DNA of 49,402 nt from Bacteroidales bacterium UBA3743 (GCA_002371265.1 DFGT01000020.1:1-49402); one strand, 5' to 3'; counted from the first letter of the stretch, positions 1 to 9,064 are shown. Made by a program: numbers and translations. Notes: a model not told the origin generated them from the letters alone.

Positions 1-234
1 AGACGTTGCGCGCAACGTCTCCACCGGTTGCCGTCGGCTGGGGCCGATAACGTCGCCTGCGGCGACGTCTGTTTGCCAACCGCCATCGTGAGACAGTGCG
101 TCTGGAAGACGCCATATAGCGGAGCGTAAGTAACCCGGGATGAAGTCCCGGGGTATGAAATCCACAATGCCCAATCTTTGCCTGGAAGGCAATACATAAT
201 CATTCCTCATCCATCCTCAATCATCCATCCTCAA
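1..234. repeat. Hairpin cluster and tandem repeat, gene-free left end
   Basis: This stretch holds no convincing gene. It contains a perfect 20-bp palindrome at 1-20, a stem ACGTCGCC/GGCGACGT at 50-57/61-68, a stem CCCGGGA/TCCCGGG at 134-140/146-152 and a stem TTGCC/GGCAA at 178-182/188-192. A 14-bp unit (tcatccatcctcaa) is then repeated head to tail at 207-220 and 221-234. The GC-rich hairpins contrast with the AT-rich intergenic DNA that follows and look like a composite of intergenic repeat elements, possibly cut by the window edge. Confidence 0.6.
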
Positions 235-259
235 CCACTTATTGTTTCATTTTATTTCC

Positions 260-267
260 TACTTTTG
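260..267 (+). promoter_or_regulatory. Bacteroidota -7 element for the LRR gene
   Basis: TACTTTTG matches the TAnnTTTG consensus of Bacteroidota housekeeping promoters exactly and lies 27 bases before the ATG at 295. A TTG about 15 bases upstream is a poor -33 match. Confidence 0.5.
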
Positions 268-294
268 TGACAATATAATAATAATTAATACGCT

Positions 295-1383
295 ATGCTG
301 AAGAAACTACTTGTGCCGCTGTTGTTGGCTTTGATATGTATATCTGTTGTCGCAGAGCCTGAAACCCAATTGAAGGAGAATCAGAATGGCACTGATGTGA
401 AAATTGATGGGAATGGGGACGTTTTTGTTTCTCCACTGTGGTATCATATCTCTTCAGATACTACGGCGGAGGTGATATATGATGAATCGTATAAAGAGTT
501 GAAATCGGTCGTTATCCCTTCCAAGATTCAAATTGATGTTTTTTCTTATCCTCTTACGAGTATTGGAGAATTAAGTATAAAAATTCCATCGAGTGTGACA
601 AGCATAGGAGAATCTGCGTTTTGGGGGTGCAGTGGTTTGATAAGCATAGATATTCCATCGAGTGTGACTAGCATAGGGAATAATGCATTTTGGGGATGTA
701 GTGGCTTGACAAGCATTAAGATTCCATCGAGTGTGATAAGTATAGGATATGAAGCGTTTTATGATTGTAGCGGCTTGACACACATAGAAATACCATCAAG
801 TGTCACAAATATTGAAAAAAATGCATTTGGGTCATGTGATGTGTTGTCAAGCATAAATGTGGTTTCTGATAATTCTATTTATTCATCTGAAGATGGAGTA
901 TTGTATGATAAAAATAAGAGAAAACTTATTTGTGTTCCAGCAGGTAAGAATGGTAAATTTGTTATTCCATCGAGTGTCACAAGTATAGGAAACTATGCAT
1001 TTATGTATTGTAGAGGTTTGACAAGTATAGAGATACCATCGAGTGTGACAAGCATAGAAAATGAAGCGTTTTGGAATTGTCATAGTTTGACAAGCATAGA
1101 GATTCCGTCGAGTGTGACAAGTATAGAAAATGATGTGTTTTGGAATTGTTGTGGATTGACAAGCATAATGATTCCCTCCAGTGTGATAAGTATAGGAAAT
1201 TATGCGTTTTCTGATTGTAGAGCATTGACAAACATAAAGATACCATCGAGTGTGACAAACATAGGTGTATTTGCATTTAAGAACTGTAAAAATCTTGATG
1301 TCATCATTGATAAATCGGAGAAGAATATCTCAGTTGGGGATTATGCGTTTGACGATTGCAAGTCTGTGAAATTTCTAAAATAA
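295..1383 (+). CDS. BspA-type leucine-rich repeat surface protein
   Basis: The 362-residue product starts with a Sec signal peptide (residues 1 to about 20, ending near VVAEP). From about residue 90 it has nine units of roughly 23 residues with the pattern IPSSVTSIG..AF..C..L..I, the Treponema pallidum/BspA type (LRR_5) leucine-rich repeat. A typical 35-residue interruption (EDGVLYDKNKRKLICVP) separates units four and five. Such proteins are cell-surface or secreted and often bind host or bacterial ligands; the ligand here is unknown. There is no lipobox and no C-terminal sorting tail, so the route past the outer membrane is not apparent. The DNA repeats are about 69 bp and highly similar, so recombination could change unit number. 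The ATG at 295 directly precedes the signal peptide. Confidence 0.85.
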   Translation: MLKKLLVPLLLALICISVVAEPETQLKENQNGTDVKIDGNGDVFVSPLWYHISSDTTAEVIYDESYKELKSVVIPSKIQIDVFSYPLTSIGELSIKIPSSVTSIGESAFWGCSGLISIDIPSSVTSIGNNAFWGCSGLTSIKIPSSVISIGYEAFYDCSGLTHIEIPSSVTNIEKNAFGSCDVLSSINVVSDNSIYSSEDGVLYDKNKRKLICVPAGKNGKFVIPSSVTSIGNYAFMYCRGLTSIEIPSSVTSIENEAFWNCHSLTSIEIPSSVTSIENDVFWNCCGLTSIMIPSSVISIGNYAFSDCRALTNIKIPSSVTNIGVFAFKNCKNLDVIIDKSEKNISVGDYAFDDCKSVKFLK

Positions 1384-1508
1384 TCTCTCAACATCAATTC
1401 TGCATGGATTGTTTATCGTCGACAGCCAATAGCCATCGTCCATCTGTCTTTTTAATAATGTGTTAATATCTATTTTCCCCACGTCAACGCAAATAGAGGG
1501 ATTTTGGG

Positions 1509-1516
1509 TAAATTTG
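1509..1516 (+). promoter_or_regulatory. -7 element for mutS
   Basis: TAAATTTG is an exact TAnnTTTG match, 25 bases before the GTG start at 1542. No clear -33 TTTG is seen at the usual distance. Confidence 0.45.
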
Positions 1517-1541
1517 CGTGTAATTTATAAAATTAAGAGAC

Positions 1542-4181
1542 GTGGCAGAAAAAAGTGAAACGCCTTTAATGAGGCAATATTCAGAGTATAAATCGCAGTA
1601 TCCTGATGCAGTCCTGCTTTTCCGTGTGGGTGATTTCTATGAAACTTTTGGCGACGACGCTATAAAAGCGTCTGAGGCTCTTGGCATCACGCTTACCAAA
1701 CGCAACAATGGTGGCGGTTCGGGTGAAATGCCTCTTGCCGGTTTCCCTCACCACGCTCTCGACACTTATCTGCCTAAACTTGTCCGCCACGGATACCGTG
1801 TGGCAATCTGCGACCAACTTGAGGATCCCAAACAGGCTAAAGGGCTTGTGAAACGTGGCATTACGGAACTTTCCACTCCGGGTGTTACGATGAGTGAGAA
1901 TATCCTTGATCCACGTGAGAACAATTTCTTGTGCGCGGTATGCCGCAACAAAGAGAAAAAGTCCGGTGATATATACGGAGTGTCGTTCCTCGACATCTCC
2001 ACTGGTGAATACCTTCTTTCGCAAGGTAAACAAGACTATGTAGACAAACTTCTTTCCGTCTACACTCCTAAAGAAATTCTGATTGAAAGAGGTTGCAGAC
2101 GTGATTTTGAGGACTCTTTCTCAAAACACTATCTCGTGAACGAACTTGACGACTGGGCTTTCACTCCTGACAGTGCGCGAGGAAAGCTGCTCGCCCATTT
2201 CAACACTTCGTCGTTGAAGGGATTTGGTGTGGAGAACCTTCAGGTGGGCCAGGTGGCTGCCGGAGCCATTCTTCATTACCTCGACTATACTCAGCATAAA
2301 AATATCAGCCACGTCAATTCAATCCGTCGTATTGAGGAGGAAAAATATGTCTGGATGGACCGTTTTACGGTGCGAAACCTTGAACTTTTCCCTACGTCGG
2401 ATGAAAACCAGCGTTCTCTTCTCGGCATTATCAATGAAACGATGACTCCTATGGGTTCACGTCAGATGATGCGATGGCTTGCCCAGCCTCTTAAGGAGGT
2501 GACCCCGATAGTGGAGCGCCATGAGATAGTGGAGACGTTGTTCCAGGAAAAGCCGTTGCGTGAGCTCCTTAACGAGTGTCTGCCACAGATTGGCGACATG
2601 GAGCGTATCGTCTCTAAAATCGCTGCCAAACGTGCCAATCCACGTGATGTGCTGGCTTTGTGCTCGGCTTTGAAGATGGTGGGGCCTATCAAAATTGCTT
2701 GCTCTCAAAGCAGCAACGTCAACCTTCAGGGAATGGCTGAACGACTGAATCCATGCGAGCATATTTGTGCTAAAATAGACTCGATGATTGTGCCTAATCC
2801 TCCAGCTTTGCTGTCGAAGGGTGGGGTGATCGCTCCAGGATATAATGAAGATCTCGACAGTTGGAGACAAATATCTACCAACAGCAAGGATGTGCTTTTG
2901 AAAATCCAGGATGAGGAGATGGAACACACTGGAATATCATCACTTAAGGTGGGCTACAACAATGTGTTTGGCTACTATCTTGAGGTGAGAAACACTCATA
3001 AGGACAAAGTGCCTCAGGAGTGGATCCGCAAGCAGACACTTACTGGAGCGGAGCGTTATATCACACCTGAATTGAAGGAGCTTGAGGCAAAAATCACCAA
3101 GGCGGAAGAGATGATCATTCCGTTGGAGACGCGATTGTTCATGGAGCTTATTGATGAGCTTGCCGACTATATATCACCTGTACAGACTGACACATCTATC
3201 ATCGCTCAGCTTGATTGTTTGATGTCTTTTGTCTCTGTCTCTGAAAAATACAAATATGTTCGTCCCGTCGTCGACGACAGTCTTGTGATTGATATCCGTG
3301 AGGGTCGTCATCCGGTGATAGAGCGTCAGTTGCCGATAGACAGCCCGTATATCGCAAATAGTGTGGAGCTCGACAATGAGAAGAAGCAGATTATGATGAT
3401 CACCGGTCCTAATATGGCTGGTAAGTCGGCGCTGCTTCGCCAAACTGCGTTGATTGTGGTGTTGGCTCAGATTGGTTGTTTTGTGCCTGCCGACAGTGCC
3501 CATATCGGTGTCGTGGATAAGATTTTCACACGTGTGGGAGCATCTGATAATATTTCGATGGGAGAGTCAACGTTTATGGTGGAGATGACGGAAGCGTCGA
3601 GCATCATCAACAATATCACCGATCGTTCACTTGTGCTTTTCGATGAGCTTGGTCGTGGAACTTCCACTTATGACGGAATCTCGATTGCATGGGCTATTGT
3701 GGAGTATCTTCACGAGAATCCCAAAGCTAATCCTAAAACTCTCTTCGCCACTCACTACCATGAACTAAATGAGATGGAGAACACGTTTGAGCGTGTGAAA
3801 AACTATAATGTTTCGGTGCGTGAGGCAGACGGCAAGGTGATTTTCTTGCGTAAATTGAAAGAGGGTGGAAGCGAGCACAGTTTTGGTATCCATGTGGCCA
3901 AACTTGCAGGTATGCCATCTACTGTTGTCGACAGAGCAAACGAGATTCTGCACCGTCTTGAGGAACAACATAAAGACACAGACGTCACGACAGAGAAAAT
4001 AAAGAAGGCAACGGAGCCAAAACTTCCTGCCGGCACACAGCTTAGTATTTTCCAACTTGATGATCCTACACTTTCACAGGTGCGTGATGAAATCCTGACA
4101 ATAGATATCGACAACCTTACTCCGATTGAAGCTTTGAACAAACTTCATGAAGTGAAAAAAATATTACTCGGAAAAAGTTAA
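1542..4181 (+). CDS. mutS: DNA mismatch repair protein MutS
   Basis: The 879-residue product has the full MutS architecture and length. The N-terminal mismatch-binding motif is GDFYETF (Phe-Tyr-Glu near residue 31). Connector, core and clamp follow. The ATPase domain carries Walker A GPNMAGKS at residues 622-629 and Walker B LVLFDELGRGTST with Asp701/Glu702, then the ATHYHEL motif. The C-terminal region (LDDPTLSQVRDEI... LTPIEALNKLHEVKKIL) is the usual dimer/tetramerisation tail. It recognises mismatches and small loops and recruits MutL. The start is GTG, giving MAEKSETPLMRQY, which fits the family N-terminus. It is monocistronic: the next gene has its own promoter. Confidence 0.97.
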   Translation: MAEKSETPLMRQYSEYKSQYPDAVLLFRVGDFYETFGDDAIKASEALGITLTKRNNGGGSGEMPLAGFPHHALDTYLPKLVRHGYRVAICDQLEDPKQAKGLVKRGITELSTPGVTMSENILDPRENNFLCAVCRNKEKKSGDIYGVSFLDISTGEYLLSQGKQDYVDKLLSVYTPKEILIERGCRRDFEDSFSKHYLVNELDDWAFTPDSARGKLLAHFNTSSLKGFGVENLQVGQVAAGAILHYLDYTQHKNISHVNSIRRIEEEKYVWMDRFTVRNLELFPTSDENQRSLLGIINETMTPMGSRQMMRWLAQPLKEVTPIVERHEIVETLFQEKPLRELLNECLPQIGDMERIVSKIAAKRANPRDVLALCSALKMVGPIKIACSQSSNVNLQGMAERLNPCEHICAKIDSMIVPNPPALLSKGGVIAPGYNEDLDSWRQISTNSKDVLLKIQDEEMEHTGISSLKVGYNNVFGYYLEVRNTHKDKVPQEWIRKQTLTGAERYITPELKELEAKITKAEEMIIPLETRLFMELIDELADYISPVQTDTSIIAQLDCLMSFVSVSEKYKYVRPVVDDSLVIDIREGRHPVIERQLPIDSPYIANSVELDNEKKQIMMITGPNMAGKSALLRQTALIVVLAQIGCFVPADSAHIGVVDKIFTRVGASDNISMGESTFMVEMTEASSIINNITDRSLVLFDELGRGTSTYDGISIAWAIVEYLHENPKANPKTLFATHYHELNEMENTFERVKNYNVSVREADGKVIFLRKLKEGGSEHSFGIHVAKLAGMPSTVVDRANEILHRLEEQHKDTDVTTEKIKKATEPKLPAGTQLSIFQLDDPTLSQVRDEILTIDIDNLTPIEALNKLHEVKKILLGKS

Positions 4182-4195
4182 AAATCAGCAATAAA

Positions 4196-4226
4196 TTTGT
4201 TTTTTGAATTTAAAGGGATATATTTG
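4196..4226 (+). promoter_or_regulatory. Complete TTTG-N19-TAnnTTTG promoter
   Basis: TTTG at 4196-4199 and TATATTTG at 4219-4226 are 19 bases apart, the ideal Bacteroidota spacing. An inverted repeat TTATGAC/GTCATAA (4232-4238/4244-4250) starts about where transcription should begin, so the mRNA may open with a small 5' hairpin that includes an ATG at 4250. Confidence 0.7.
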
Positions 4227-4282
4227 CCATGTTATGACATAAAGTCATAATGGAAAATAATTTAATTAAAGTAATAGGGATT

Positions 4283-5056
4283 ATGATTAAACTAAGAAAT
4301 TTTTGGGTGGCACTTGCGATAGGATGTGCTTTCTCTATGGGAACAACTTCTTGTGGTGACGACGATGATGAAGACGAACCAAAACAAGAGCAAGTTAATA
4401 AGGCAACAGAGGCAGGTAATGTGATGAAGGAAGTCGTAGATAGTTACAACATTAAAGGTGCTAATCTTTTGGATCAGGCAACATCTATGACAAAGGATCA
4501 GTTGCAGAAACTTGCTGAGACAGTGGTTGAATACAACAAGAATAAGAACAATTCGGAATGGATGCAGACATTCTTGGGAACTGCTGCATCTAGCGAAGCT
4601 GACAAAAAGGCTACGACAGATTTGTTGGATGATGCAATATCTCAGCTTGAGAATATTGGTGTTGTGATGAACGAAGTTACAACAAAGGATTTGTTGGATA
4701 CTTTCTCTGAATATTTTGAAGGAAAGGATCAGCTTGGTGAGGGCGAGGCTGACGGTATTAAGCAAGGTGCAACGCACAAGGATTTGTTTGATGCAATTTA
4801 TGAGGAGAAACTTGCTTCTATTCCTGCTACTGAGGAAGGATTGGATCAAATGTTTAATGTGTTCCAGACTTTGCCTGCAGATCAGCAGACTGAGCTTGTA
4901 AATGTTGTTTTGGCATGGGCTAATAAGTCTGATGACGTTGCTTGGCAGGAAGGTTTCTTGTCAGGAGTGTCTGCAGATGCCGCTACTCAGCAGGGACTTA
5001 AAGAAAAACTTGATTTCCTTGCTAAATACAAAACTTACATTGCTGCAATGGCGTAA
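4283..5056 (+). CDS. Acidic surface-type lipoprotein of unknown function
   Basis: The product (257 residues from the ATG at 4283; an in-frame ATG at 4250 would add 11) has a lipoprotein signal MIKLRNFWVALAIG...TTSC. The lipid cysteine is followed by GDDDDEDEP, an acidic patch of the kind that acts as a surface-export signal for Bacteroidota lipoproteins. The rest is soluble, alanine- and acid-rich and predicted helical, with no membrane segment and no motif I recognise. I prefer the 4283 start because it gives a compact signal peptide with basic residues at positions 3 and 5. It has its own strong promoter and a bidirectional terminator, so it is a single-gene unit. Function unknown. Confidence 0.8.
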   Translation: MIKLRNFWVALAIGCAFSMGTTSCGDDDDEDEPKQEQVNKATEAGNVMKEVVDSYNIKGANLLDQATSMTKDQLQKLAETVVEYNKNKNNSEWMQTFLGTAASSEADKKATTDLLDDAISQLENIGVVMNEVTTKDLLDTFSEYFEGKDQLGEGEADGIKQGATHKDLFDAIYEEKLASIPATEEGLDQMFNVFQTLPADQQTELVNVVLAWANKSDDVAWQEGFLSGVSADAATQQGLKEKLDFLAKYKTYIAAMA

Positions 5057-5075
5057 AAGTCTGAATTTAAGGAAT

Positions 5076-5109
5076 AAAAAACGCAGGCATTTAGGTGTCT
5101 GCGTTTTTT
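5076..5109. terminator. Bidirectional intrinsic terminator
   Basis: Stem AAAAAACGCAG (5076-5086) pairs with CTGCGTTTTTT (5099-5109). A and T runs on both sides let it serve the lipoprotein gene on the plus strand and the pseudouridine synthase gene on the minus strand, which converge here. Confidence 0.85.
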
Positions 5110-5144
5110 TGTGCGTTGTAATTGACTCATAAAATCTCTGTGTG

Positions 5145-6224
5145 TCAATATTCTTTGTTTTCACGGAATTTTCTCCACTTGTCTAGCAACGCTTTCATGT
5201 CGCCTGGAATCTCAGAGTCGAAATCCATTTCCTCGCCTGTACGTGGATGACGGAATCCGAGAGTCTTGGCATGCAGTGCCTGACGTGGGCAGATGGCGAA
5301 ACAGTTGCTGACAAATTTGCGGTAGTTGGATGTGCGTTCTCCACGCAATATCTCCATGCCTCCGTATCTTTCGTCGGCAAACAGTGTGTGGCCGATATGT
5401 TTCATGTGCACACGGATCTGATGTGTGCGTCCTGTCTCAAGAACACACTCCACCAATGTGACATAACCAAACCTTTCCAGCACTTTATAATGGGTCACGG
5501 CATGTTTGGCAGATGGATTCTCTCCGTTTGGAAACGTAGTGAAGAGCATTCTGTCTTTTGGATCACGAGCGATGTCAGCGTCGATTGTACCCTCATCTTT
5601 CTCCACATTTCCCCAAACAAGAGCGTTATAGCGTCGGCGTGTGGTCTTGTTGAAGAATTGTTTGCCAAGATCACTTTTAGCGTCGTCATTCTTGGCTATA
5701 ATTAGGAGTCCGGATGTGTCTTTGTCTATACGGTGCACCAATCCCAAACGAGGATCTGTAGTGTCGTAGTCGGGGTCATCCTTCAAATGCCATGCGAGTG
5801 CATTTAGCAGTGTGCCTTGGAAATTTCCGAATCCAGGGTGCACCACCATACCTGCAGCCTTGTTGACAAGCACCACATCCTTATCCTCATACACAATGTT
5901 GATGGGTATATCTTGTGGAATTATAGTGAAATCCGACGGCGGATACGACAGCATAACGGAAATCTCGTCGTTTGGCTTCACTTTGTAGCTCGATTTCACT
6001 GGTTTGCCATTGGCTAGTATTGTCTGGCAATCAGCGGCCATCTGTATGCGGTTGCGGCTCACGTGAGGCATCACACCGACGAGGAATTTGTCGATGCGCA
6101 CCAATTTTTTGCCTTCTGGCACACTGAATCTGAAATGCTCGTGAAGCTGGCCGTCGTTGCCGAGCTCTGCCTCTGGGGCTTCACCGTCTTTGAAAATCTC
6201 TATATCTTCGTTTTCGTCTTGCAT
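5145..6224 (-). CDS. RluA/RluD-family 23S rRNA pseudouridine synthase
   Basis: This 359-residue enzyme has an S4 RNA-binding domain (about residues 40-95, VRIDKFLVGVMPHVSRNRIQ) followed by the RluA-type catalytic domain. The catalytic motif is HRIDKDTSGLL with Asp167 as the expected nucleophile. It isomerises uridines in 23S rRNA; the RluD class modifies helix 69. It has an acidic N-terminal extension of about 30 residues relative to the Escherichia coli enzyme. It is the last gene of a minus-strand group after a PASTA protein and a small protein; PASTA and RluD genes are commonly neighbours in Bacteroidota. The exact target uridine cannot be told from sequence. Confidence 0.9.
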   Translation of the reverse strand: MQDENEDIEIFKDGEAPEAELGNDGQLHEHFRFSVPEGKKLVRIDKFLVGVMPHVSRNRIQMAADCQTILANGKPVKSSYKVKPNDEISVMLSYPPSDFTIIPQDIPINIVYEDKDVVLVNKAAGMVVHPGFGNFQGTLLNALAWHLKDDPDYDTTDPRLGLVHRIDKDTSGLLIIAKNDDAKSDLGKQFFNKTTRRRYNALVWGNVEKDEGTIDADIARDPKDRMLFTTFPNGENPSAKHAVTHYKVLERFGYVTLVECVLETGRTHQIRVHMKHIGHTLFADERYGGMEILRGERTSNYRKFVSNCFAICPRQALHAKTLGFRHPRTGEEMDFDSEIPGDMKALLDKWRKFRENKEY

Positions 6225-6256
6225 TGCTATTATTTAGTATTCGATATTCAACAAAT

Positions 6257-6529
6257 CTAGAAATTCACTAGAAGTTTCATATCTCCTTTTCTTTTGGCTT
6301 TTTCTTCCATCATTGCGTTATAGTCAATATTTTTTCCTGCAATACCCATATATTTGAGTATTTCAGGAGACACTTCTATTTTTCGTTTGCCTTTGTTTGT
6401 AGGTTTTGCTTTTTTTCTCTCATCTTCAAACTTTATATCATTGAGAAGTTTCTCAGACAACCATTTTTTGTTGTCTGTACTCAATGATTTTATATATCCC
6501 CACAAGTATTCAATAGCTGTTGTTTCCAT
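6257..6529 (-). CDS. Small basic protein, antitoxin-like, unknown function
   Basis: From the ATG at 6529 the product is 90 residues: METTAIEYLWGYIKSLSTDN, then a lysine-rich stretch and a conserved-looking VSPEILKYMGIAGKNIDY tail. A longer frame to 6601 exists but its first 24 residues look like untranslated leader. The N-terminal helix followed by a basic region resembles small Bacteroidota proteins that often precede toxin genes, but no toxin partner lies next to it: the flanking genes are a PASTA protein (81 bases upstream) and RluD (32 bases downstream). A 14-bp interrupted palindrome cctg-N6-cagg lies upstream at 6571-6584. Treat the antitoxin idea as weak. Confidence 0.6.
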   Translation of the reverse strand: METTAIEYLWGYIKSLSTDNKKWLSEKLLNDIKFEDERKKAKPTNKGKRKIEVSPEILKYMGIAGKNIDYNAMMEEKAKRKGDMKLLVNF

Positions 6530-6609
6530 AATGTTAATTTTTTTTTTGTTAATGACTGTTGAAAAATCCTGTCTTTGCAGGGTTGTTTGAGAAAAACACA
6601 AAAATCAGA

Positions 6610-7506
6610 TTAGTTCCAAAGTCCGTCCTCACTGTCTGGCACAGAATCCTGCACAGTCTCGTCTTTGAACACCTCTTCGGGCTCTTCCATCTTCGACTTG
6701 TCGATAGTCAGATATAGGTCGACGCGGGTGCCGGCAGGGACTGTCTTGCCTGTGATAGGTGTCTGTTTGTAGACGATGGCTTTATCTTTGTCTTGATCTG
6801 TTATGCCTTTGTCATAATTGATAGAACCAATGTTCAAATCTTTCTCATGAGCTTCGTTTCTTGCTCTGTCAAGTGTAAGTCCACGGAAACTAGACACTTG
6901 CACTTCTTCGTTAGACAATCCACGTCCGATAACCAAAGTGACTGCTGAACCTTCTGTCAGTTTTGTGTTTGGTAGGATGATCTGGTCGTGGTATTTCACT
7001 TCAATCACGTTTCCGCTCTGCTCCGACGGTACGTATTCCAAATTGTTGACCTTCAATCCTACGCTTGCCAACAAGTTTTCAGCCTGACGTGCTGATCCTT
7101 CACGTACTTCAGGAAGCGACACTTTCTTCGCGCTGTAAGCCTGGATCTTGACGTAGATCTTGCGACCCTCTTTCACTTTTGCTCCGGCTTTTGGCACTTG
7201 GTCGACGATAGCACCTGGCTTCATTCCGTTGACATACATCGAGTCTATCACCTCATATGTTAATCCGCGAAGGGCAAGAATCTCACCACCTTCTTTTTCT
7301 GTCATGCCGTTAAGGTTGGGTGTCTCTATCTCAACACCGTGATTGGTGTAGCTGTCAAGCCAGCTTGATGTCCATGCCAAACCGATAAGCACGACTATGA
7401 TGCATGCGAATATACTGATCACCAAAGGATTTTTGATGAATCTCTTGAAAAATGGCTCTTTGTTTTTCTTAGTCGATGTCGACTTTGATTCTGTTTCTGC
7501 GCTCAT
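6610..7506 (-). CDS. Membrane-anchored PASTA-domain protein
   Basis: This 298-residue protein has a short charged cytoplasmic N-terminus, one membrane segment (about residues 27-47) and three PASTA-type domains outside (about 56-126, 127-197 and 200-270), then an acidic tail. There is no kinase domain, so this is the stand-alone Bacteroidota PASTA protein rather than a PknB-like receptor kinase. PASTA domains typically bind peptidoglycan fragments or the cell division machinery. It heads the minus-strand group leading to the small protein and RluD, and diverges from miaB across 89 bases. Confidence 0.88.
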   Translation of the reverse strand: MSAETESKSTSTKKNKEPFFKRFIKNPLVISIFACIIVVLIGLAWTSSWLDSYTNHGVEIETPNLNGMTEKEGGEILALRGLTYEVIDSMYVNGMKPGAIVDQVPKAGAKVKEGRKIYVKIQAYSAKKVSLPEVREGSARQAENLLASVGLKVNNLEYVPSEQSGNVIEVKYHDQIILPNTKLTEGSAVTLVIGRGLSNEEVQVSSFRGLTLDRARNEAHEKDLNIGSINYDKGITDQDKDKAIVYKQTPITGKTVPAGTRVDLYLTIDKSKMEEPEEVFKDETVQDSVPDSEDGLWN

Positions 7507-7565
7507 TTGAAAACCTATTTCTTCTAAATTCTTCTATATGAACTACAAAAATAAATGAAGATGAG

Positions 7566-7573
7566 TATCTTTG
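7566..7573 (+). promoter_or_regulatory. -7 element for miaB
   Basis: TATCTTTG is an exact TAnnTTTG match 22 bases before the miaB ATG, in the divergent interval with the PASTA gene. Confidence 0.5.
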
Positions 7574-7595
7574 CAACAATTTTAATATATAAAAG

Positions 7596-8945
7596 ATGAA
7601 AACAGACTCTAAATCTGCGACAAAAAAACTTTTTATTGAGACTTATGGCTGCCAGATGAACGTGGCAGACACGGAAGTTGTGGCTGCAATCATGCAGACG
7701 GTAGGTTATGAAATCACTGAGGATATAGCGGAGGCAGACGCTATTTTTGCCAACACTTGTTCGATACGTGATAATGCGGAGCAGAAGATACACTCCCGCA
7801 TTCAGTATTTCCAGTCGTTGAAGCGTGATGCCAAGCGTCCGCTTATCATTGGTATTATCGGATGTATGGCTGAAAGAATGAAGGAAGATCTTCTGAGGAC
7901 AGGAGTTGTAGACTTGGTGTGTGGCCCTGACTCGTATCTTGATCTGCCAAACTTGATTTCAAGTGTGGAGGCAGGAGAGAAAGCGATAAATGTGGATCTT
8001 TCCACTACTGAGACCTACCGCAACGTCATCCCGGCAAGACTCGGACACAATCGTATTTCGGGATATGTCTCTATCATGCGAGGCTGCAACAATTTCTGTT
8101 CTTACTGTATTGTCCCTTACACTCGTGGACGAGAGAGAAGCCGTGCTGTCGACAGTATTCTGAATGAGGTCAACGATCTAAGTGAAAAGGGATTCAAGGA
8201 GGTTGTTTTGTTGGGACAGAATGTCAATTCTTATCGCTTCGTCGACGAGAATGAAAACGTCACCACTTTTGCCCAGCTGCTTGAGATAATCGCGGAGAAA
8301 TTCCCAGGCATGCGTATCCGTTTCACCACGTCGCACCCTAAGGATATGACTGATGATATTCTTTATGCGATTGCCAAATGGGACAATGTGTGCAAACACA
8401 TACATCTTGCGGTGCAGAGCGGAAGTTCAGCTGTGTTGAAGGCTATGAACAGAAAGTACACCCGCGAATGGTTTTTGGAGAGAATCGCTGCCATACGCCG
8501 TATAATTCCGGATTGTGGCATCACAACGGATATTTTCTGCGGATTCCATGGGGAGACGGAGGAGGATCACCAGCAGACTCTTTCTTTGATGAATGAGGTG
8601 GTGTTTGATTCTGCGTTCATGTTCAAGTATTCGGAACGACCAGGCACATACGCGTCTAAGTTTTTGCCAGACAATATCTCTGAGGAGGTGAAGATCCGCC
8701 GATTGAATGAGATTATTGAAAATCAGACACGTCTGTCGGCAATCAGCAATGAGCGTGACCTTGGCAAAGTGTTTGAAGTGCTGGTTGAAGGACGCAGCAA
8801 GAGAAGCGCGGACCAGCTGTTTGGGCGCACACAGCAGAACAAAGTGGCTGTTTTCCCTAAGGGAGACGCGAAGGTTGGCGACATTGTCCATGTCAAAGTG
8901 TTGCAGACAACATCAGCCACATTGATAGGCGAAATTGTGGAGTGA
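7596..8945 (+). CDS. miaB: tRNA-2-methylthio-N6-dimethylallyladenosine synthase MiaB
   Basis: The 449-residue radical-SAM methylthiotransferase has an N-terminal UPF0004 domain with Cys19 (ETYGCQMN), Cys55 (ANTCSIR) and Cys90 (GCMAERM) for the auxiliary cluster. The radical SAM motif is Cys164-x3-Cys168-x2-Cys171 in RGCNNFCSYCIVPYTRGRE. A C-terminal TRAM domain (EVLVEGRSKRSADQLFGRT) binds tRNA. It adds the methylthio group to i6A37 of tRNAs reading UNN codons. The QMN signature and RGRERSR favour MiaB over RimO or MtaB. Length and start are standard. Confidence 0.95.
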   Translation: MKTDSKSATKKLFIETYGCQMNVADTEVVAAIMQTVGYEITEDIAEADAIFANTCSIRDNAEQKIHSRIQYFQSLKRDAKRPLIIGIIGCMAERMKEDLLRTGVVDLVCGPDSYLDLPNLISSVEAGEKAINVDLSTTETYRNVIPARLGHNRISGYVSIMRGCNNFCSYCIVPYTRGRERSRAVDSILNEVNDLSEKGFKEVVLLGQNVNSYRFVDENENVTTFAQLLEIIAEKFPGMRIRFTTSHPKDMTDDILYAIAKWDNVCKHIHLAVQSGSSAVLKAMNRKYTREWFLERIAAIRRIIPDCGITTDIFCGFHGETEEDHQQTLSLMNEVVFDSAFMFKYSERPGTYASKFLPDNISEEVKIRRLNEIIENQTRLSAISNERDLGKVFEVLVEGRSKRSADQLFGRTQQNKVAVFPKGDAKVGDIVHVKVLQTTSATLIGEIVE

Positions 8946-9032
8946 TTGAATTCATATAGATAGCAGAAAAATGCTGAGTTATGAATCAGATTCTGCTAGT
9001 TTGAATAAAATTTCAAAAAAAACGGTGCTTTT

Positions 9033-9064
9033 TTTGGTTTTGAGCTGAAAAGTTTATACTTTTG
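9033..9064 (+). promoter_or_regulatory. Promoter of tRNA-Arg
   Basis: TTTG at 9033-9036 and TACTTTTG at 9057-9064 are separated by 20 bases, an excellent Bacteroidota promoter, about 30 bases before the mature tRNA. Confidence 0.75.

Noticed and set aside
571..1276. Minus-strand open frames opposite the LRR gene
   Set aside because: They mirror the 69-bp LRR repeats and give His/Cys/Leu-rich translations with no independent support.
6257..6601. Longer start at 6601 for the small protein
   Set aside because: The extra 24 residues fall in an AT-rich leader with an A-run; the ATG at 6529 gives a compact helix-start protein.
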